A DNA stretch of 64,000 nt from Thinopyrum elongatum (GCA_011799875.1 CM022299.1:34988755-35052754), one strand, 5' to 3'; counted from the stretch's first letter, positions 1 through 12,500 are shown. Numbers and translations are program-made. The notes: generated by a model from the sequence alone, not told the origin.

Positions 1-333
1 TACTTACTTTTGTTACTAGTTACCTTGCTGTTTTTATATTTTCAGATTACAAAAACCTATATCTACTATCCATATTACACTTGTATCACCATCTCTTCGC
101 CGAACTAGTGCACCTATACAATTTACCATTGTATTGGGTGTGTTGGGGACACAAGAGACTCTTTGTTATTTGGTTGCAGGGTTGTTTGGGAGAGACCATC
201 TTCATCCTACGCCTCCCATGGATTGATAAACCTTAGGTCATCCACTTGAGGGAAAATTGCTACTGTCTTACAAAACTCTGCGCTTGGAGGTCCAACAAGA
301 GTGTACAAGAAGAAGGTTGCGTAGTAGACATCA
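1..333 (+). repeat. 3' part of 5' LTR, Athila-like gypsy family X
   Basis: This is the end of an LTR that starts left of the window. It ends in GTAGTAGACATCA at 333 and is followed after a few bases by a primer-binding site. The same sequence recurs at 36500-36831 and 41390-41716, which fixes the LTR end. It carries no gene. Confidence 0.85.
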
Positions 334-343
334 AGCTCTTTTT

Positions 344-361
344 TGGCGCCGTTGCCGGGGA
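344..361 (+). other. Primer-binding site of element X
   Basis: TGGCGCCGTTGCCGGGGA lies 10 bp downstream of the LTR end. It matches the PBS of Athila-type gypsy elements, usually attributed to tRNA-Asp. The tRNA assignment is from general knowledge and was not checked here. Confidence 0.8.
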
Positions 362-642
362 GGTGAGTGCTTGAAGGTATAACTTTAGATCTTGTAATTG
401 AATCTTTTAGTTTCTTGTTTATCACTTGTTTAGTCTATAAAAGAAAACAACAAAAAATATGGAATTGAGGTTGCCTCATATGCTTCATCTTTTTAATGTC
501 TATCATGAAAACGATGGAAAGGAAAATTGTGCTCAATTGATAGAATAAGAATTTAATAAAATGTTTGGCATCAAATTTTTGAACGATGAGCATGATTGCA
601 ATATTGTTGGTATGAATTCTTAATATCCATGTTGCTAATGAT

Positions 643-1428
643 ATGCAAATCCATAAGCTTGAGGATGCTATGTTTGATGAATATGATATTTTTAGCCCCC
701 CAAGTTTTGATGAGCAAATTTATTATGATGATAACATGCCTCCTATTTATGATGATTATATTGATGAAAGTGGGTTTGGAAGAGTGTCAACTCTAGGTAA
801 TAATGATCCCACTATTTTGGAGGGTGTTGAATCTTTTCACAATATTGATAAAAGTGGATTTGGAGAGGTCATGACTTTATTTAGTGATGAATCCACTATT
901 TTGGAAGAGGTTCCAATTGATTATGAGAACAAAGTTGCTATCTATGATGATTATTGTGATGACATGTATCCTATAAAGAATAATGATAACCATGAAACTT
1001 GTCATCATGATTTTAATTTTCAGTTGGATTATGCCTCACATGATAGTTATTTTGTTGAGTTTGCTCCCACTACTATTCATGAGAATAAATTTGCTTATGT
1101 GGAGATTAATAAAATTTCTATGCTTGTGGATCATGAAAAGAATGCTTTATGTGATAGTTATATTGTTGAATTCATTCATGATGCTACTGAAAATTACTAT
1201 GAGGGGGGAACATATGCTTGTAGGTATTGCAATAATATCAAGTTTCCTCTCTATGTGTTGAAAATCTTGAAGTTTTGCTTGTTTTGCCTTCCTATGCTAG
1301 TTGATTCTTGCTCTCATAAATTATTTTCTCACAAAATCCCTATGCATAGGAAGTGGGTTAGGCTTAAATGTGCTAGTCATATTCTTCATGATGCTCCCAT
1401 TATGTTTCAATTCTTATCTTTTATGTGA
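643..1428 (+). CDS. Acidic ORF of Athila-like element, function unknown
   Basis: This is an open frame of 261 codons located ~300 bp after the primer-binding site. The product is strongly acidic and rich in Asp, Tyr, Ile and Asn in its first ~120 residues (repeated DDY/DDN patterns and two diverged ESGFG/KSGFG-TLEE-like units at about residues 40-90). The C-terminal ~80 residues are hydrophobic and Cys/His-rich, without a clear zinc knuckle. I do not recognise a domain. Its position suggests a gag-region relic of a non-autonomous gypsy element. ATG 643 is simply the first in frame; an earlier start is possible. It could also be a fortuitous ORF in AT-rich DNA, but its length in such DNA and its repeated motifs argue for former coding. 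Confidence 0.45.
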   Translation: MQIHKLEDAMFDEYDIFSPPSFDEQIYYDDNMPPIYDDYIDESGFGRVSTLGNNDPTILEGVESFHNIDKSGFGEVMTLFSDESTILEEVPIDYENKVAIYDDYCDDMYPIKNNDNHETCHHDFNFQLDYASHDSYFVEFAPTTIHENKFAYVEINKISMLVDHEKNALCDSYIVEFIHDATENYYEGGTYACRYCNNIKFPLYVLKILKFCLFCLPMLVDSCSHKLFSHKIPMHRKWVRLKCASHILHDAPIMFQFLSFM

Positions 1429-2138
1429 GCATCATTGAAATCATCATGCCTAGCTAAAAAGGCATTAAAGAAAAGCGCATGTTGGGAGACAACCCAATAT
1501 TTACCCCTTCAGTTTTTGTGTGATCACATGACTAATATACTGTAGTAATCATTTTTTATAGCTTTTGTTTGATTAATGTGCCAAGTAAAGCCTTTGGGAT
1601 AGTGTGGTTGATAGTTGATTTGATTCTGTGCACAAACAGAAACTTTTGCGTCCAGTAACAGAATTTTTAAAGTTCACTGGAACGTGGAAAAACTGTGAAT
1701 TTTTTACAGAGGATTTATATACAAATTTTCTATGTTTTTCTGATTTTTAAGAATTTGTGGTGTAATAGAAGTATGATCGTAATTCAGATCTTTACAGAGT
1801 GTGCTGTTTTTGACAGATTCTCTTTTCGATGCATAGTTTGCTTGTTTTCAAGTTTCTATGGCTTATATTGCTTAATATAAATTGTAGAAATGATAGGGTA
1901 CATTAGGCATCATGTGAGATTTTTTTTTAATCTTGTCTTGACAGTACCAAAGTGAATGATTTGTTTTACCATACCAACCCATCTCACGAAGTTCCGTTAA
2001 GTTTTGTGTGATTGAAGTTTTCAAGTTTTGGGTGAGATATCGATATGAGAAGAATTAAGAGTGGGAAGAACCTAGTGTTGGGGATTCCCAAGGCACCCCA
2101 AGGTAATATTCAAGGAATATACAAGCAACTAAGCTTGG

Positions 2139-2158
2139 GGATGCCCCGGAAGGCATCC
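2139..2158 (+). other. Predicted stem-loop, GGATGCC/GGCATCC
   Basis: A perfect 7-bp inverted repeat with a 6-base loop lies in the first of the ~720-bp spacer repeats. The equivalent hairpin recurs in the second repeat. Confidence 0.4.
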
Positions 2159-2860
2159 GCTCTTTAGTCCCCAACATTATCGGTAACCTTACATGGAGCT
2201 ATATTTTTATTCGTCACATGATATGAGTTTTGCTTGGAGCGTCATTTTTCTCACTAGGACTTGCTTGCTTTTATTTAGAGTAATGTTTTGCATCTTTTAG
2301 TTCAATAAAAAGGTCAAGTATAGCCTTTACCATGCTTATTTTGCAAGTCTATATGTTGCTGTTTTGAAAACAGAAAGTTTTCTATCATTGTCTGAATTCT
2401 TCTGGAAAGTTAGAACATGATAAAATCTTGAAATTTTTACACAATGAGCTACAAATTTTTTTATACAGTGTGATAAGTTTTCGGAATTTTTGGAGGTCGG
2501 GAAGTATGAATAATATTGCACTCTTTACAGACTGTCCTGACAGATTGCTGTTATGTTTGCATATGTTTGCTTGTTCAATGATTCTATTTGAGGATAGGAG
2601 TATTAAATATGCAGAGGCATTTAGTATGAAATGTTAAATAATAATTTTAGTGATTTGCTACATTAGAGAATGATAAGGTTTTGCATTTAATTTATACCAA
2701 CTTATCTCACGAGTTCTTGTTGAGTTTTGTGTGGATGAAGTTTTTAAGAATTAGGGAAACCGTGATATGAAAGGAACTAAGGAGACACAAGACCTCAAGC
2801 TTGGGGATGCCCAAGGCATCACTAGTTAATATTTCAAGAAGTCTCAAGCATCTAAGCTTG

Positions 2861-2882
2861 GGGATGCCCCGGTTGGCATCCC
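2861..2882 (+). other. Predicted stem-loop, GGGATGCC/GGCATCCC
   Basis: A perfect 8-bp inverted repeat with loop CCGGTT occupies the position of the hairpin at 2139-2158. A weaker version is on the minus strand near 37195-37220 in the W element. Confidence 0.4.
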
Positions 2883-3010
2883 ACCTTTCTTCTTCAACAA
2901 TGATCGGTCAGTTTTGGTTGAGCCTAAGTTTTTGCTTCTTCACATGATATGTGATATCCTTGGAATGTCATTTTATTTTATTTTGCTTGCTGTTTGAATA
3001 CAATACTTAA

Positions 3011-4490
3011 GATCTAAAATTTTATTTATGAGAGAGAGTCTTCACATAGCTAGTTAATTATTTGACTACTCATTGATCTTCACTTATATCTTTTTGGAGT
3101 AGTTTGTCATTTACTCTCGTGCTTCACTTATATCCTATGAGTAAATGGTTGAATGAATTGAATATAATAAATCTGAAATTATATATGTTTCATATGCTTA
3201 TCCCATGTGGAGTAATGACTTCACATATAAGATGTATAGGTGGTAACATTTGTTGAAAGTTAGCAAACACAACATTGGTCGCTTGAACAATTCATGAAAG
3301 AATATTGAAGGAAGAGAGTTTTCACATATAAATATACTATCTTGGACATCTTCTATGATTGTGAGCCCCATTAATTATTTTCAAACTTGACAAATTAGTT
3401 GAAGTTGGACAAGGAAGACAATGTAATATTGTTATGTATCCTCCAACATGTGGTGCTTGCTTAGGATCATTTGCTAGCCTTCACCTATACTAAGCGGGAA
3501 TACTGCTTGTGCATCCACTTCCTTAAACCCAAAGTTATTCCATATGAGTCCACCATACCTACCTATATGCGGTATTTACCCGCCGTTCCAAGTAAATTTG
3601 CATGTGCCAAACTCTAAATCTTCAAATAATAATCTGTTTTGTATGCCCAAATTGCTCATGAAGCGACAGGGGGCGGTCAGTATCTTCCATGCTAGGTGGG
3701 TTATTCTCACGATGAGTGTTTATTCGCTTGTCATTCACGAGAAAGTGGTTGGTAATTGGGATACCCAGTCCTATATATGATCAAAATCAAAATATAATAA
3801 TAAAATAAAACTCCCCCGGATTGTTGTTGGTATGGAGGGCACCCGAGGATTCGACTAGCCATGGCTTGTGTTTGTTGGTGGAGGGGGAGTAAAAACTTTA
3901 CCTTTCTGTTTGGGAACCGCCTATAATGTGTCTAGCATGGAAGATATTGGGAACTCTCGGTTGTTATGTTGACAATGAAAGCATACCTCTCAAAATTATA
4001 TTCATCTCTGTTTTAAAAGCTTCGAGCTCTGGCACCTATGCAAATCCCTGCTTCCCTCTGCGAAGGGCCTATCTACTTTTATGCAAGAGTCAGTAGTATT
4101 CCTTCTCATTTCAACCTCAATTATTCTCTAGTTGGCAAGTATCATGTGGTGGGGAAAGATCCAAGCATATATGGCCATTCAAATATATTTGATAATGAAT
4201 TATTATTGTTGACAATTATCTATATGATAAATAAGTTGGGAGGCGAAACATTAGGCCCCTATCTTTCTCTGTGTTCGATGGATGGTATTTGTTCTAAAAA
4301 TATGCTTTTAGTGTCAGCAAGAGTGGAAGACTATATGATAGTTGAGTATGTGGAATTTGCTTCATCAAAGCTCTTACATAGGCCCTTCCTGAAAATAAGA
4401 TGAATTGCAATTGTTTGATGACTGAGAACATAGTTTGTTAGTTTTCAAGAAAGTTTATGGTCTACGCTTTAACATGTGAATAGCTTGTTA
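3011..4490 (+). other. Non-coding spacer of element X
   Basis: AT-rich sequence with no credible ORF. A 15-base inverted repeat (TATCTTCCATGCTAG near 3681 and its complement near 3930) brackets ~230 bp. The block 4030-4400 is open for 121 codons but resembles no retroelement domain. I treat it as spacer. Confidence 0.5.
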
Positions 4491-6471
4491 CTTATGTAAA
4501 AAGGATTCAAACCGATAAGCTCGAACCCAAATCGGAGAAGTGCGTCTTCATAGGATACCCTAAGGAAACTATTGGGTACACCTTCTACCACAGATCCGAA
4601 GGCAAGATCTTTGTTGCCAAGAATGGGTCCTTTCTAGAGAAAGAGTTTCTGACGAAAGAAGTGAGTGGGAGGAAAGTAGAACTTGATGAGGTAATCGTAC
4701 CTTCTCTCAAATTGGAAAGTAGCACACCAGGGAAAACCGTTTCCATGATGCCTACACCAACTAGAGAGGAAGCTAATGATGATGATCATGAAACTTCAGA
4801 TCAAGTTACTACTGAACTTTGTAGGTCGACCAGAGCATGTTCCGCACCAGAGTGGTACAGTAATCCTGTCCTGGAAGTCATGTTATTAGACCACGGCGAA
4901 CCTACAAACTATGAAGAAGCTATGATGAGCACAGATTCCGATAAATGGCTTGAGGCCATGAAATCTGAGATACGATCCATGTATGAGAACAAAGTGTGGA
5001 CTTTGGTGGATTTTCCCGATGATCGGCAAGCCATTGGGAATAAATGGATCTTCAAGAAGAAGACGGACGCTGATGGTAATGTCACTGTCTACAAAGCTCG
5101 ACTTGTCGCAAAAGGTTTTTGACAAGTTCAAGGGGTTGACTATGATGAGACTTTCTCACCTGTAGCGATGCTTACGTCTGTCCGAATCATGTTAGCAATT
5201 GCCGCATTTTATGATTATGAAATCTGGCAAATGGACGTCAAAACTGCATTCCTTAATGGATTTCTTAAAGAAGAGTTGTATATGATACAACCAGAAGGTT
5301 TTTTCGATCCTAAAGGTGCTGACAAAGTGTGCAAGCTCCAGCGATCCATCTATGGACTGGTGCAAGCATCTCGGAGTTGGAATATACGCTTTGATGAGGT
5401 GATCAAAGCATATGGTTTTATACAGACTTACGGTGAAGCCTGTATTTACAAGAAAGTGAGTGGGAGCTCTGTAGCATTTCTGTTATTATATGTCGATGAC
5501 ATATTGTTGATTGGAAATGATATAGAATTACTGGATAGCATAAAAGTATACTTGAATAAGAATTTTTCAATGAAAGACCTCGGTGAAGCTGCTTATATAT
5601 TGGGCATCAAGATCTATAGGGATAGATAAGAGACGCTTAATAGGACTTTCACAAAGCACATACCTTGACAAAGTTCTGAAGAAGTTGAAAATGGACCTGT
5701 CAAAGAAAGGGTTCTTGCCTGTGTTGCAAGGTGTGAAATTGAGTCAGACTCCAAGTCCGACCATGGCAGAAGATAGAGAGAAAATGAAAGTCTTTCCCTA
5801 TGCCTCAACCATAGGTTCTATTATGTATGCCATGTTGTGTACCAGACCTGATGTGTGCCTTGCCATAAGTTTGGCAGGGAGGTACCAAAATAATCCAGGA
5901 GTGGATCACTGGACAGCAGTCAAGAACATCCTGAAGTACCTGAGAAGGACCAAGGATATGTTTCTTGTTTATGGACGTGACGAAGAGCTCGTCGTAAAAG
6001 GTTACGTTGACGCCAGCTTCAACACTGATTCGAATGACTCTAAGTCACAAACCGGATACGCATTTATATTGAATGGTGGAGCTGTCAATTGGTGCAGTTC
6101 CAAGAAGAGCGTCGTGGCGGGATCAACGTGTGAAGCGGAGTATTAGCTGCTTCGGAAGTAGCGCATGAAGGAGTCTGCATGAAGGAGTTCATATCCGATC
6201 TGGGTGTAATACCCAGTGCATCAGGTCCAATGAAAATCTTTTGTGATAACACTAGAGCAATTGCCTTAGCGAAGGAATCCAGGTTTCATAGAGAACCAAA
6301 CACATCAAGAGACGCTTCAACTCCATTCGTGAAAAGGTTAAGGATGGAGACATAGAAATTTGCAAAGTACATACGGATCTGAATGTGGCAGACCCGTTGA
6401 CTAAACCTCTTCCGCCGGCAAAACATAGTCAGCACCAAGACTCCATGGGTGTTAGATTCATTACAATGTAA
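4491..6471 (+). pseudogene. Copia pol fragment (integrase end, RT, RNase H), upstream copy
   Basis: This is the 3' part of an Angela/BARE/WIS-type pol. The first match to the complete copy is at ACTTATGTAAAAAGG (4491; compare 11513). It then encodes the integrase C-terminal/linker region, RT with the LYVDDILLIG active-site block near 5490 and a QMDVKTAFLNG motif, and RNase H ending with RFITM and TAA at 6471. It is broken by TGA at 5120 (the sister copy has CGA), by a frameshift near 5630, and by a 2-bp loss at 6142. Gag, protease and the integrase core are missing. It is followed by the purine tract AAGTGGGAGA and the LTR at 6505, so it is the 3' part of an upstream element in a tandem array. 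Confidence 0.85.
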
Positions 6472-6504
6472 TCTAGATTATTGACTCTAGTGCAAGTGGG
6501 AGAC

Positions 6505-8281
6505 TGATGGAAATATGCCCTAGAGGCAATAATAAAGTTGTTATTATTATATTTCCTTATTCATGATAAAGGTTTATTATTCATGCTAGAGTTTTAATGA
6601 TCGGAAACTTAAATACATGTGTGGATACATAAACAAATACCGTGTCCCTAGTGAGCCTCTACTAGACTAGCTCGTTGATCAAAAGATGGTTAAGGTTTCC
6701 TAGTCATAGACATGAGTTGTCATTTGATAACGGGATCACATCATTAGGAGAATGATGTGATGGACAAGACCCATCCGTTAGCTTAGCATATGATTGTTCA
6801 GTTTATTGCTACTGCTTTCTTAATTTCAAATACATATTCCTTTGACCATGAGATCATGCAACTCCCGGATACCGGAGGAATACCTTGTGTGCTATCAAAT
6901 GTCACAACGTAACTGGGTGATTATAAAGATGCTCTACAGGTATCTCCGAAGGTGTCTGTTGAGTTGGCATGGATCGAGATTGGGATTTGTCACTCCGAGT
7001 ATCGGAGAGGTATCTCTGGGCCCTCTTTGTAATACACATCATAAGAAGCTTGCAAGCAAAATGACTAACCAGTTAGTTACGAGATGATGTATAACGGAAT
7101 GAGTAAAGAGACTTGCCGGTAACGAGATTGAATTAGGTATGAAGATACCGACGATCGAATCTCGGGCAAGTAACATACAGACAGACAAAGGGAATTATGT
7201 ATGCTGTCATAAAGGTTCGACCGATAAAGATCTTCGTAGAATATGTAGGAACCAATATGGGCATCCAGGTCCCGTTATTGGTTATTGACCGGAGAGTCGT
7301 CTCTGTCATGTCTACATCATTATCGAACCCGTAGGGTCCGCACGCTTAATGTTCGTTGATGATATAGTATAATATGAGTTATGTGATTTGGTGACCGAAT
7401 GTTGTTCCGCGTCCCGGATGAGATCATAGACATGACGAGAAGCTCCGGAATGGTTCGGAGGTAAAGATTGATATATAGGATGATGCTATTTGGTCACCGG
7501 AAAGGTTTCGGGATGTATCGAGTATTCATCGGGTCATCGGAAGGGGTTCCGGGAGACCTACGGGGATTATATGGGCCTAATGGGCCAAAGGGGAGGCACA
7601 CACCAGCCCACAAGGGGCTGGCGCGCCCTCTCCCTAGCCGCCGGCCCTAGGGAAGGAGAGGGGAGGGCTAGCCCCTCCTGCCTTCCCCTCCTCATTGGAG
7701 AAAGGAAGGGGGGGGGGCACCCCCTCCTGCCTTTCCCCGCACGCCTAAGAAGGCAAGGGGGGGGGGGGGGCTAGGGTAGGGGCCAAGGGTGGCCGCCGGC
7801 CCCCTTGGGGGAACCCTAGGCTGCCTCCCCTTGTCCCCCACCTATATATATGTGTGGAGGGAGAGGGGCAACACACACCACGATTCCCTAGCCGTGTGCG
7901 GCACCCCTCTCCTTCTAGTTCATCCTCGGTCATATTTTCGTAGTGCTCGGTGAAGCCCTGCGGAGATAGTTGCATCACCACCGTCACCATGCCGTCATGC
8001 TGTCGGAACTCATCTACTACTTCGCCCGTCTTGCTAGATCAAAAAGGCGAGGACGTCATCGAGCTGAACGTGTGCTGAACGCGGAGGTGCCATACGTTCG
8101 GTACTTGATCGGGCGGATCGTGAAGGTGTACGACTACATCAACCACGTTGATAAACGCTTCCGCTAAACGGTCTACGAGGGTACATAGACACACTCTCCC
8201 CTCTCGTAGCTATGCATCTCCATGGATAGATCTTGCGTGTGCGTACAATTATTTTTGTTTTCCATGCAACGTTTCCCAACA
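6505..8281 (+). repeat. Copia LTR shared by two internal regions
   Basis: A 1777-bp LTR running TGATGGAAATATGCC...CCCAACA. It lies after a polypurine tract (6490-6504) and before a primer-binding site (8283), so it acts as 3' LTR for the fragment on its left and 5' LTR for the element on its right. Sequence style is Angela/BARE-1/WIS of Triticeae. A GC-rich segment at 7600-7830 with poly-G runs precedes a TATA box. Short ORFs in this LTR (for example 7490-7774) are not genes. It has about 16 differences from the 3' LTR in the first ~250 bp by eye, so the insertion is not recent. Confidence 0.9.
7842..7852 (+). promoter_or_regulatory. Predicted TATA box of copia 5' LTR
   Basis: CTATATATATG sits downstream of the GC-rich block and ~430 bp before the LTR end. 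The same site is present at 15353-15363 in the other LTR. This position is usual for the LTR promoter in BARE-like elements; activity here is unknown. Confidence 0.5.
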
Positions 8282-8282
8282 G

Positions 8283-8299
8283 TGGCATCCGAGCCAGGT
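8283..8299 (+). other. Primer-binding site of copia element
   Basis: TGGCATCCGAGCCAGGT lies two bases after the LTR end. It is a variant of the initiator-Met tRNA PBS (TGGTATCAGAGC) used by this copia lineage. Confidence 0.75.
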
Positions 8300-9507
8300 C
8301 TATGCGTAGATGATATGCACGAGTAGAACACAAAGAAGTTGTGGGCGGTGATAGTCATACTGCTTACCACCAACGTCTTATTTTGATTCGACGCATTGTG
8401 GGATGAAGCGGCCCGGACCAACCTTACATGCCCAAGCATATGAGACCAGTTCCACCGACTGACATGCAACATGTTTTGCATAAAGGTGGCTGGTGGGTGT
8501 CTGTTTCTCCTACGTTAGTTGAATCGAACGGCCGGTCCTTGAAGAAGGTTAAAGCAACAAATTTGATAATCACCGTTGTGGTTTTGCGTAGTTAAGAACG
8601 GTTCTTGCTAGTTGCCCGTAGCAACCACATAAAACTTGCAACAACAAAGTAGAGGACGTCTAACTTGTTTTTGCAGGGTATGTTGTGATGTGATATGGTC
8701 AAGACGTAATGTGATATACGTTGTTGTATGAGATGATCATGTTTTGTAATATCGACAACTGGTAGGAGCCTTAGGGTTGTCTCTTAATTATTGTATGAAA
8801 TGCAAGCACCATGTAATTGCTTTACTTTATCGCTATGCGTTAGCAATAGTTGTAGAAGCAATAATTGGCAAGACGACCCCGACGCAACATTGGAGATCAA
8901 GGTGTCGAGCCAGTGACGATGGAGATCATGACGATGCTTTGGAGATGGAGATCAAAAGCACAAGATGATGATGGCCATATCATGTCACATATTTTGATTG
9001 CATGTGATGTTTATCCTTTATGCATCTTATTTTGCTTAGAACGACGGTAGCATTATAAGATGATCCCTTCACTAAATTTCAAGATAAAAGTGTTCTCCCC
9101 AAGTATGCACCGTTGCTAAAGTTCGTCGTTCCAAAGCACCTCGTGATGATCGGGTGTGATAGACTCTACGTTCACAAACAACGGGTGTAAGACAGTGTTG
9201 CACAAGCAGAATACTTGGGTTAAACTTGACGAGCCTAGTAGGTATTAACATGGTCTCGGAACACTGGAGACTGAAAGGTTGAACGTGAGTCATATAGTAG
9301 ATATGATAAACATAGTGATGTTCACCATTGATGACTACCCCATCTCACGTGATGATCGGAGATGGGTTAGTTGATTTGGATCATGTATCACTTAGATAAC
9401 TTGAGGGATGTTAATTTAAGTGGGAGTTCATTAGTAATTTGATTAATTGAACTTAATTTATCATGAACTTAGTCTTAATAGTTTTTGCATATCTATGTTG
9501 TAGATCA
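8300..9507 (+). other. Copia 5' leader
   Basis: About 1.2 kb between the primer-binding site and the gag ATG, as is usual for BARE-like elements. Small ORFs occur on both strands but none resembles a protein domain. The segment around 8865-8960 has repeated GAGATCA/GATGGAGATCA motifs. Confidence 0.65.
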
Positions 9508-12500
9508 ATGGCCCGTGCTACCGTTCCCCTGAATTTTAATGCGTTCCTAGAGAAAGCTAAGTTGAAAGATGATGGTAGCAACTACACGGACTGGGTCCGT
9601 AACTTGAGGATTATCCTCATTCTTGCACAGAAGAATTATGTCCTTGATGCACCGCTAGGTGACAGACCTACTGCAGGAGCTACTGCAGATGTTATGAATG
9701 TCTGGCAGACTCGATCTGATGACTACTCAATAGTTCAGTGTGCCATGCTTTACGGCTTAGAACCGGGACTTCAAAGATGTTTTGAACGTCACAGAGCTTA
9801 TGAGATGTTCCAAGAGCTGAAGTTGATATTTCAAGCTAATGCCCGAGTTGAGAGATATGAAGCCTCCAACAAGTTCTATAGCTGCAAGATGGAGGAGAAC
9901 AGTTCTGTCAGTGAACACATACCCAAAATGTCTGGGTATCATAACCACTTGACTCAGCTGGGAATTGATCTTCCAGTTGAGAGTGTTATTGACAGAGTTT
10001 TGCAATCACTGCCACCAAGCTACAAAGGCTTCGTGATGAACTATAATATGCAAGTGATGACAAAAATGATTCCCGAGCTTTTCGCAATGCTTAAGGCCGC
10101 GGAGGTAGAAATCAAGAAGGAGCATCAAGTGTTGATGGTTAACAAGACCACTAGTTTCAAGAAAAAAGGGCAAGGAAAAGAAAGGGAACTTCAAAAAGAA
10201 TGGCAAGCAAGTTGCCGCTCCCATGAAGAAGCCCAAAGCTGGACCCAAGCCTGAAACTGAGTGCTTCTACTGCAAAGGGAATGGTCACTGGAAGCGGAAC
10301 TGCGCCAAATACTTGGCGGATAAGAAGGATGGCAAAGTGAACAATGGTATATTTGATATACATGTTATTGATGTGTTCCTTACTAATGCTCGTAGTAGCG
10401 CCTGGGTATTTGATACTGGTTCGGTTGCTCGTATTTGTAACTCGAAAGAGGAGCTGCAGAATAAACGAAGATTGGTTAAGGACGAGGTAACGATGTGCGT
10501 CGGGAATGGTTCCAAGGTCGATGTGATCGCCGTCGGCACGCTACCTCTACATCTACCTTCGGGATTAGTTTTAGACCTCAATAATTGTTATTTTGTGCCA
10601 GCGTTGAGCATGAACATTATATCTAGATCTTGTTTATTGCGAGATGGTTATTCATTTAACTCAGAGAATAATGGTTGTTCTATTTATATGAGTAATATAT
10701 TTTATGGTCATGCACCTTTGATGAATGGTCTATTATTGTTGAATCTCGATCGTAGTGATACACATATTCATAATATTGGTGCCAAAAGATGCAAAGTTGA
10801 TAATGATAGTGCAACATACTTGTGGCACTGCCGTTTAGGTCATATTGGTGTAAAGCGCATGAAGAAACTCCATGCGGATGGACTTTTGGAATCACTTTAT
10901 TATGAATCATTTGATACTTGCGAACCATGCCTCATGGGTGAGATGACTAAAACTACATTCTTCGGAACAATGGAGCGAGCTAATGACTTATTGGAAATAA
11001 TACATACCGATGTATGCGGTCCAATGAGTGTTGAGGCACGCGGCGGGTATCGTTATTTTCTGACCTTCATAGATGAGTTGAGTAGGTATGGGTATATCTA
11101 CTTGATGAAACACAAGCCTGAAACATTTGAAAAGTTCAAAGAATTTCAGAGTGAAGTGGAGAATCATCGTAACAATAAAATAAAGTTTCTATGATCTGAT
11201 CGCGGAGGCAAATATTTGAGTTACGAGTTTGGCCTTCATTTAAAACAATGTGGAATAGTTTCACAACTCACGCCACCTGGAACACCAGAGCATAATGGTG
11301 TATCCGAACGTCATAACCGTACTTTATTAGATATGGTGCATTCTATGATGTCTCTTACCGATTTGCCTTTATCATTTTGGGGTTATGCATTAGAGACAGC
11401 CGCATTCACGTTAAATAGGGCACCGTCTAAATCCATTGAGACGACACCGTATGAACTATGGTTTGGCAAGAAACCTAAGCTGTCGTTTCTTAAAGTTTGG
11501 GGATGCGACACTTATGTAAAAAGGCTTCAGCCTGATAAGATCGAACCCAAATCGGAGAAGTGCGTCTTCATAGGATACCCTAAGGAAACTATTGGGTACA
11601 CCTTCTACCACAGATCCGAAGGCAAGATCTTTGTTGTCAAGAATGGGTCCTTTCTAGAGAAGGAGTTTCTCTCGAAAGAAGTGAGTGGGAGGAAAGTAGA
11701 ACTTGATGATGTAATCGTACCTTCTCTTGAATTGGAAAGTAGCACACCAGGGAAAACCGTTTCCGTGATGCCTACACCAACTAGAGAGGAAGCTAATGAC
11801 GATGATCATGAAACTTCAGATCAAGTTACTACTGAACTTCGTAGGTCGACCAGAGCATGTTCCGCACCAGAGTGGTACGGTAATCCTGTCCTGGAAGTCA
11901 TGTTATTCGACCACGGCGAACCTACGAACTATGAAGAAGCTATGATGTGCCCAGATTCCAACAAATGGCTTGAGGTCATGAAATCTGAGATAGGCTCCAT
12001 GTATGAGAACAAAGTGTGGACTTTGGTAGATTTGCCCGATGATCGGCAAGCCATTGAGAATAAATGGATCTTCAAGAAGAAGATGGCCACTGATGGTAAT
12101 GTCACTGTCTACAAAGCTTGACTTGTCGCAAAAGGTTTTCGACAAGTTCAATGGGTTGACTACGATGAGACTTTCTCACCCGTAGCGATGCTTAAGTCGG
12201 TCCAAATCATGTTAGCAATTGCCGCATTTTATGATTATGAAAAATCTGGCAAATGGACATCAAAACTGCATTCCTTAATGGATTTCTTAAAGAAGAGTTG
12301 TATATGATACAACCAGAAGGTTTTGTCGATCCTAATGGTGCTGACAAAGTGTGCAAGCTCCAGCGATCCATCTATGGACTGGTGCAAGCATCTCGGAGTT
12401 GGAATATACGCTTTGATGAGGTGATCAAAGCATAAGGTTTTATACAGACTTACGGTGAAGCCTGTATTTACAAGAAAGTGAGTGGGAGCTCTGTAGCATT

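Larger units (their letters stand above)
1510..3010 (+). repeat. Two diverged ~720-bp direct repeats in X spacer
   Basis: Landmarks recur in the same order about 720 bp apart: a TCTCACGA...TTTTGTGTG block near 1980 and 2700, a CTTTACAGA...GACAGATT block near 1790 and 2522, an AAGCTTGGGGATGCCC block near 2131 and 2855, and a CACATGATATG block near 2214 and 2940. The repeats are old, with much divergence and small indels. No gene lies in this stretch. Confidence 0.6.
334..4490 (+). mobile_element. Athila-like gypsy element X, 5' internal region
   Basis: The region begins just after an LTR end and holds a TGGCGCCGTTGCCGGGGA primer-binding site, which is typical of Athila/Sabrina-like elements. 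One ORF lies at 643-1428. The rest is AT-rich spacer with diverged internal repeats (about 1510-3010) and no recognisable gag, protease, RT or integrase. At 4490/4491 the sequence switches abruptly to copia pol, with no LTR or TSD at the joint. I infer a deletion that removed the rest of X, the first ~540 bp of its 3' LTR, and the 5' part of the copia element inserted there. Minus-strand DNA of the same type occurs at 36832-38467. It is probably a non-autonomous family or the non-coding part of a larger one. Confidence 0.75.

Noticed and set aside
4038..4403. 121-codon ORF in the X spacer
   Set aside because: Composition is like the surrounding spacer and no domain or start context supports it.
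7468..7990. ORFs on both strands near the copia LTR promoter
   Set aside because: Present in both LTRs (15028-15394) and made of low-complexity G/C runs; no protein similarity recognised.
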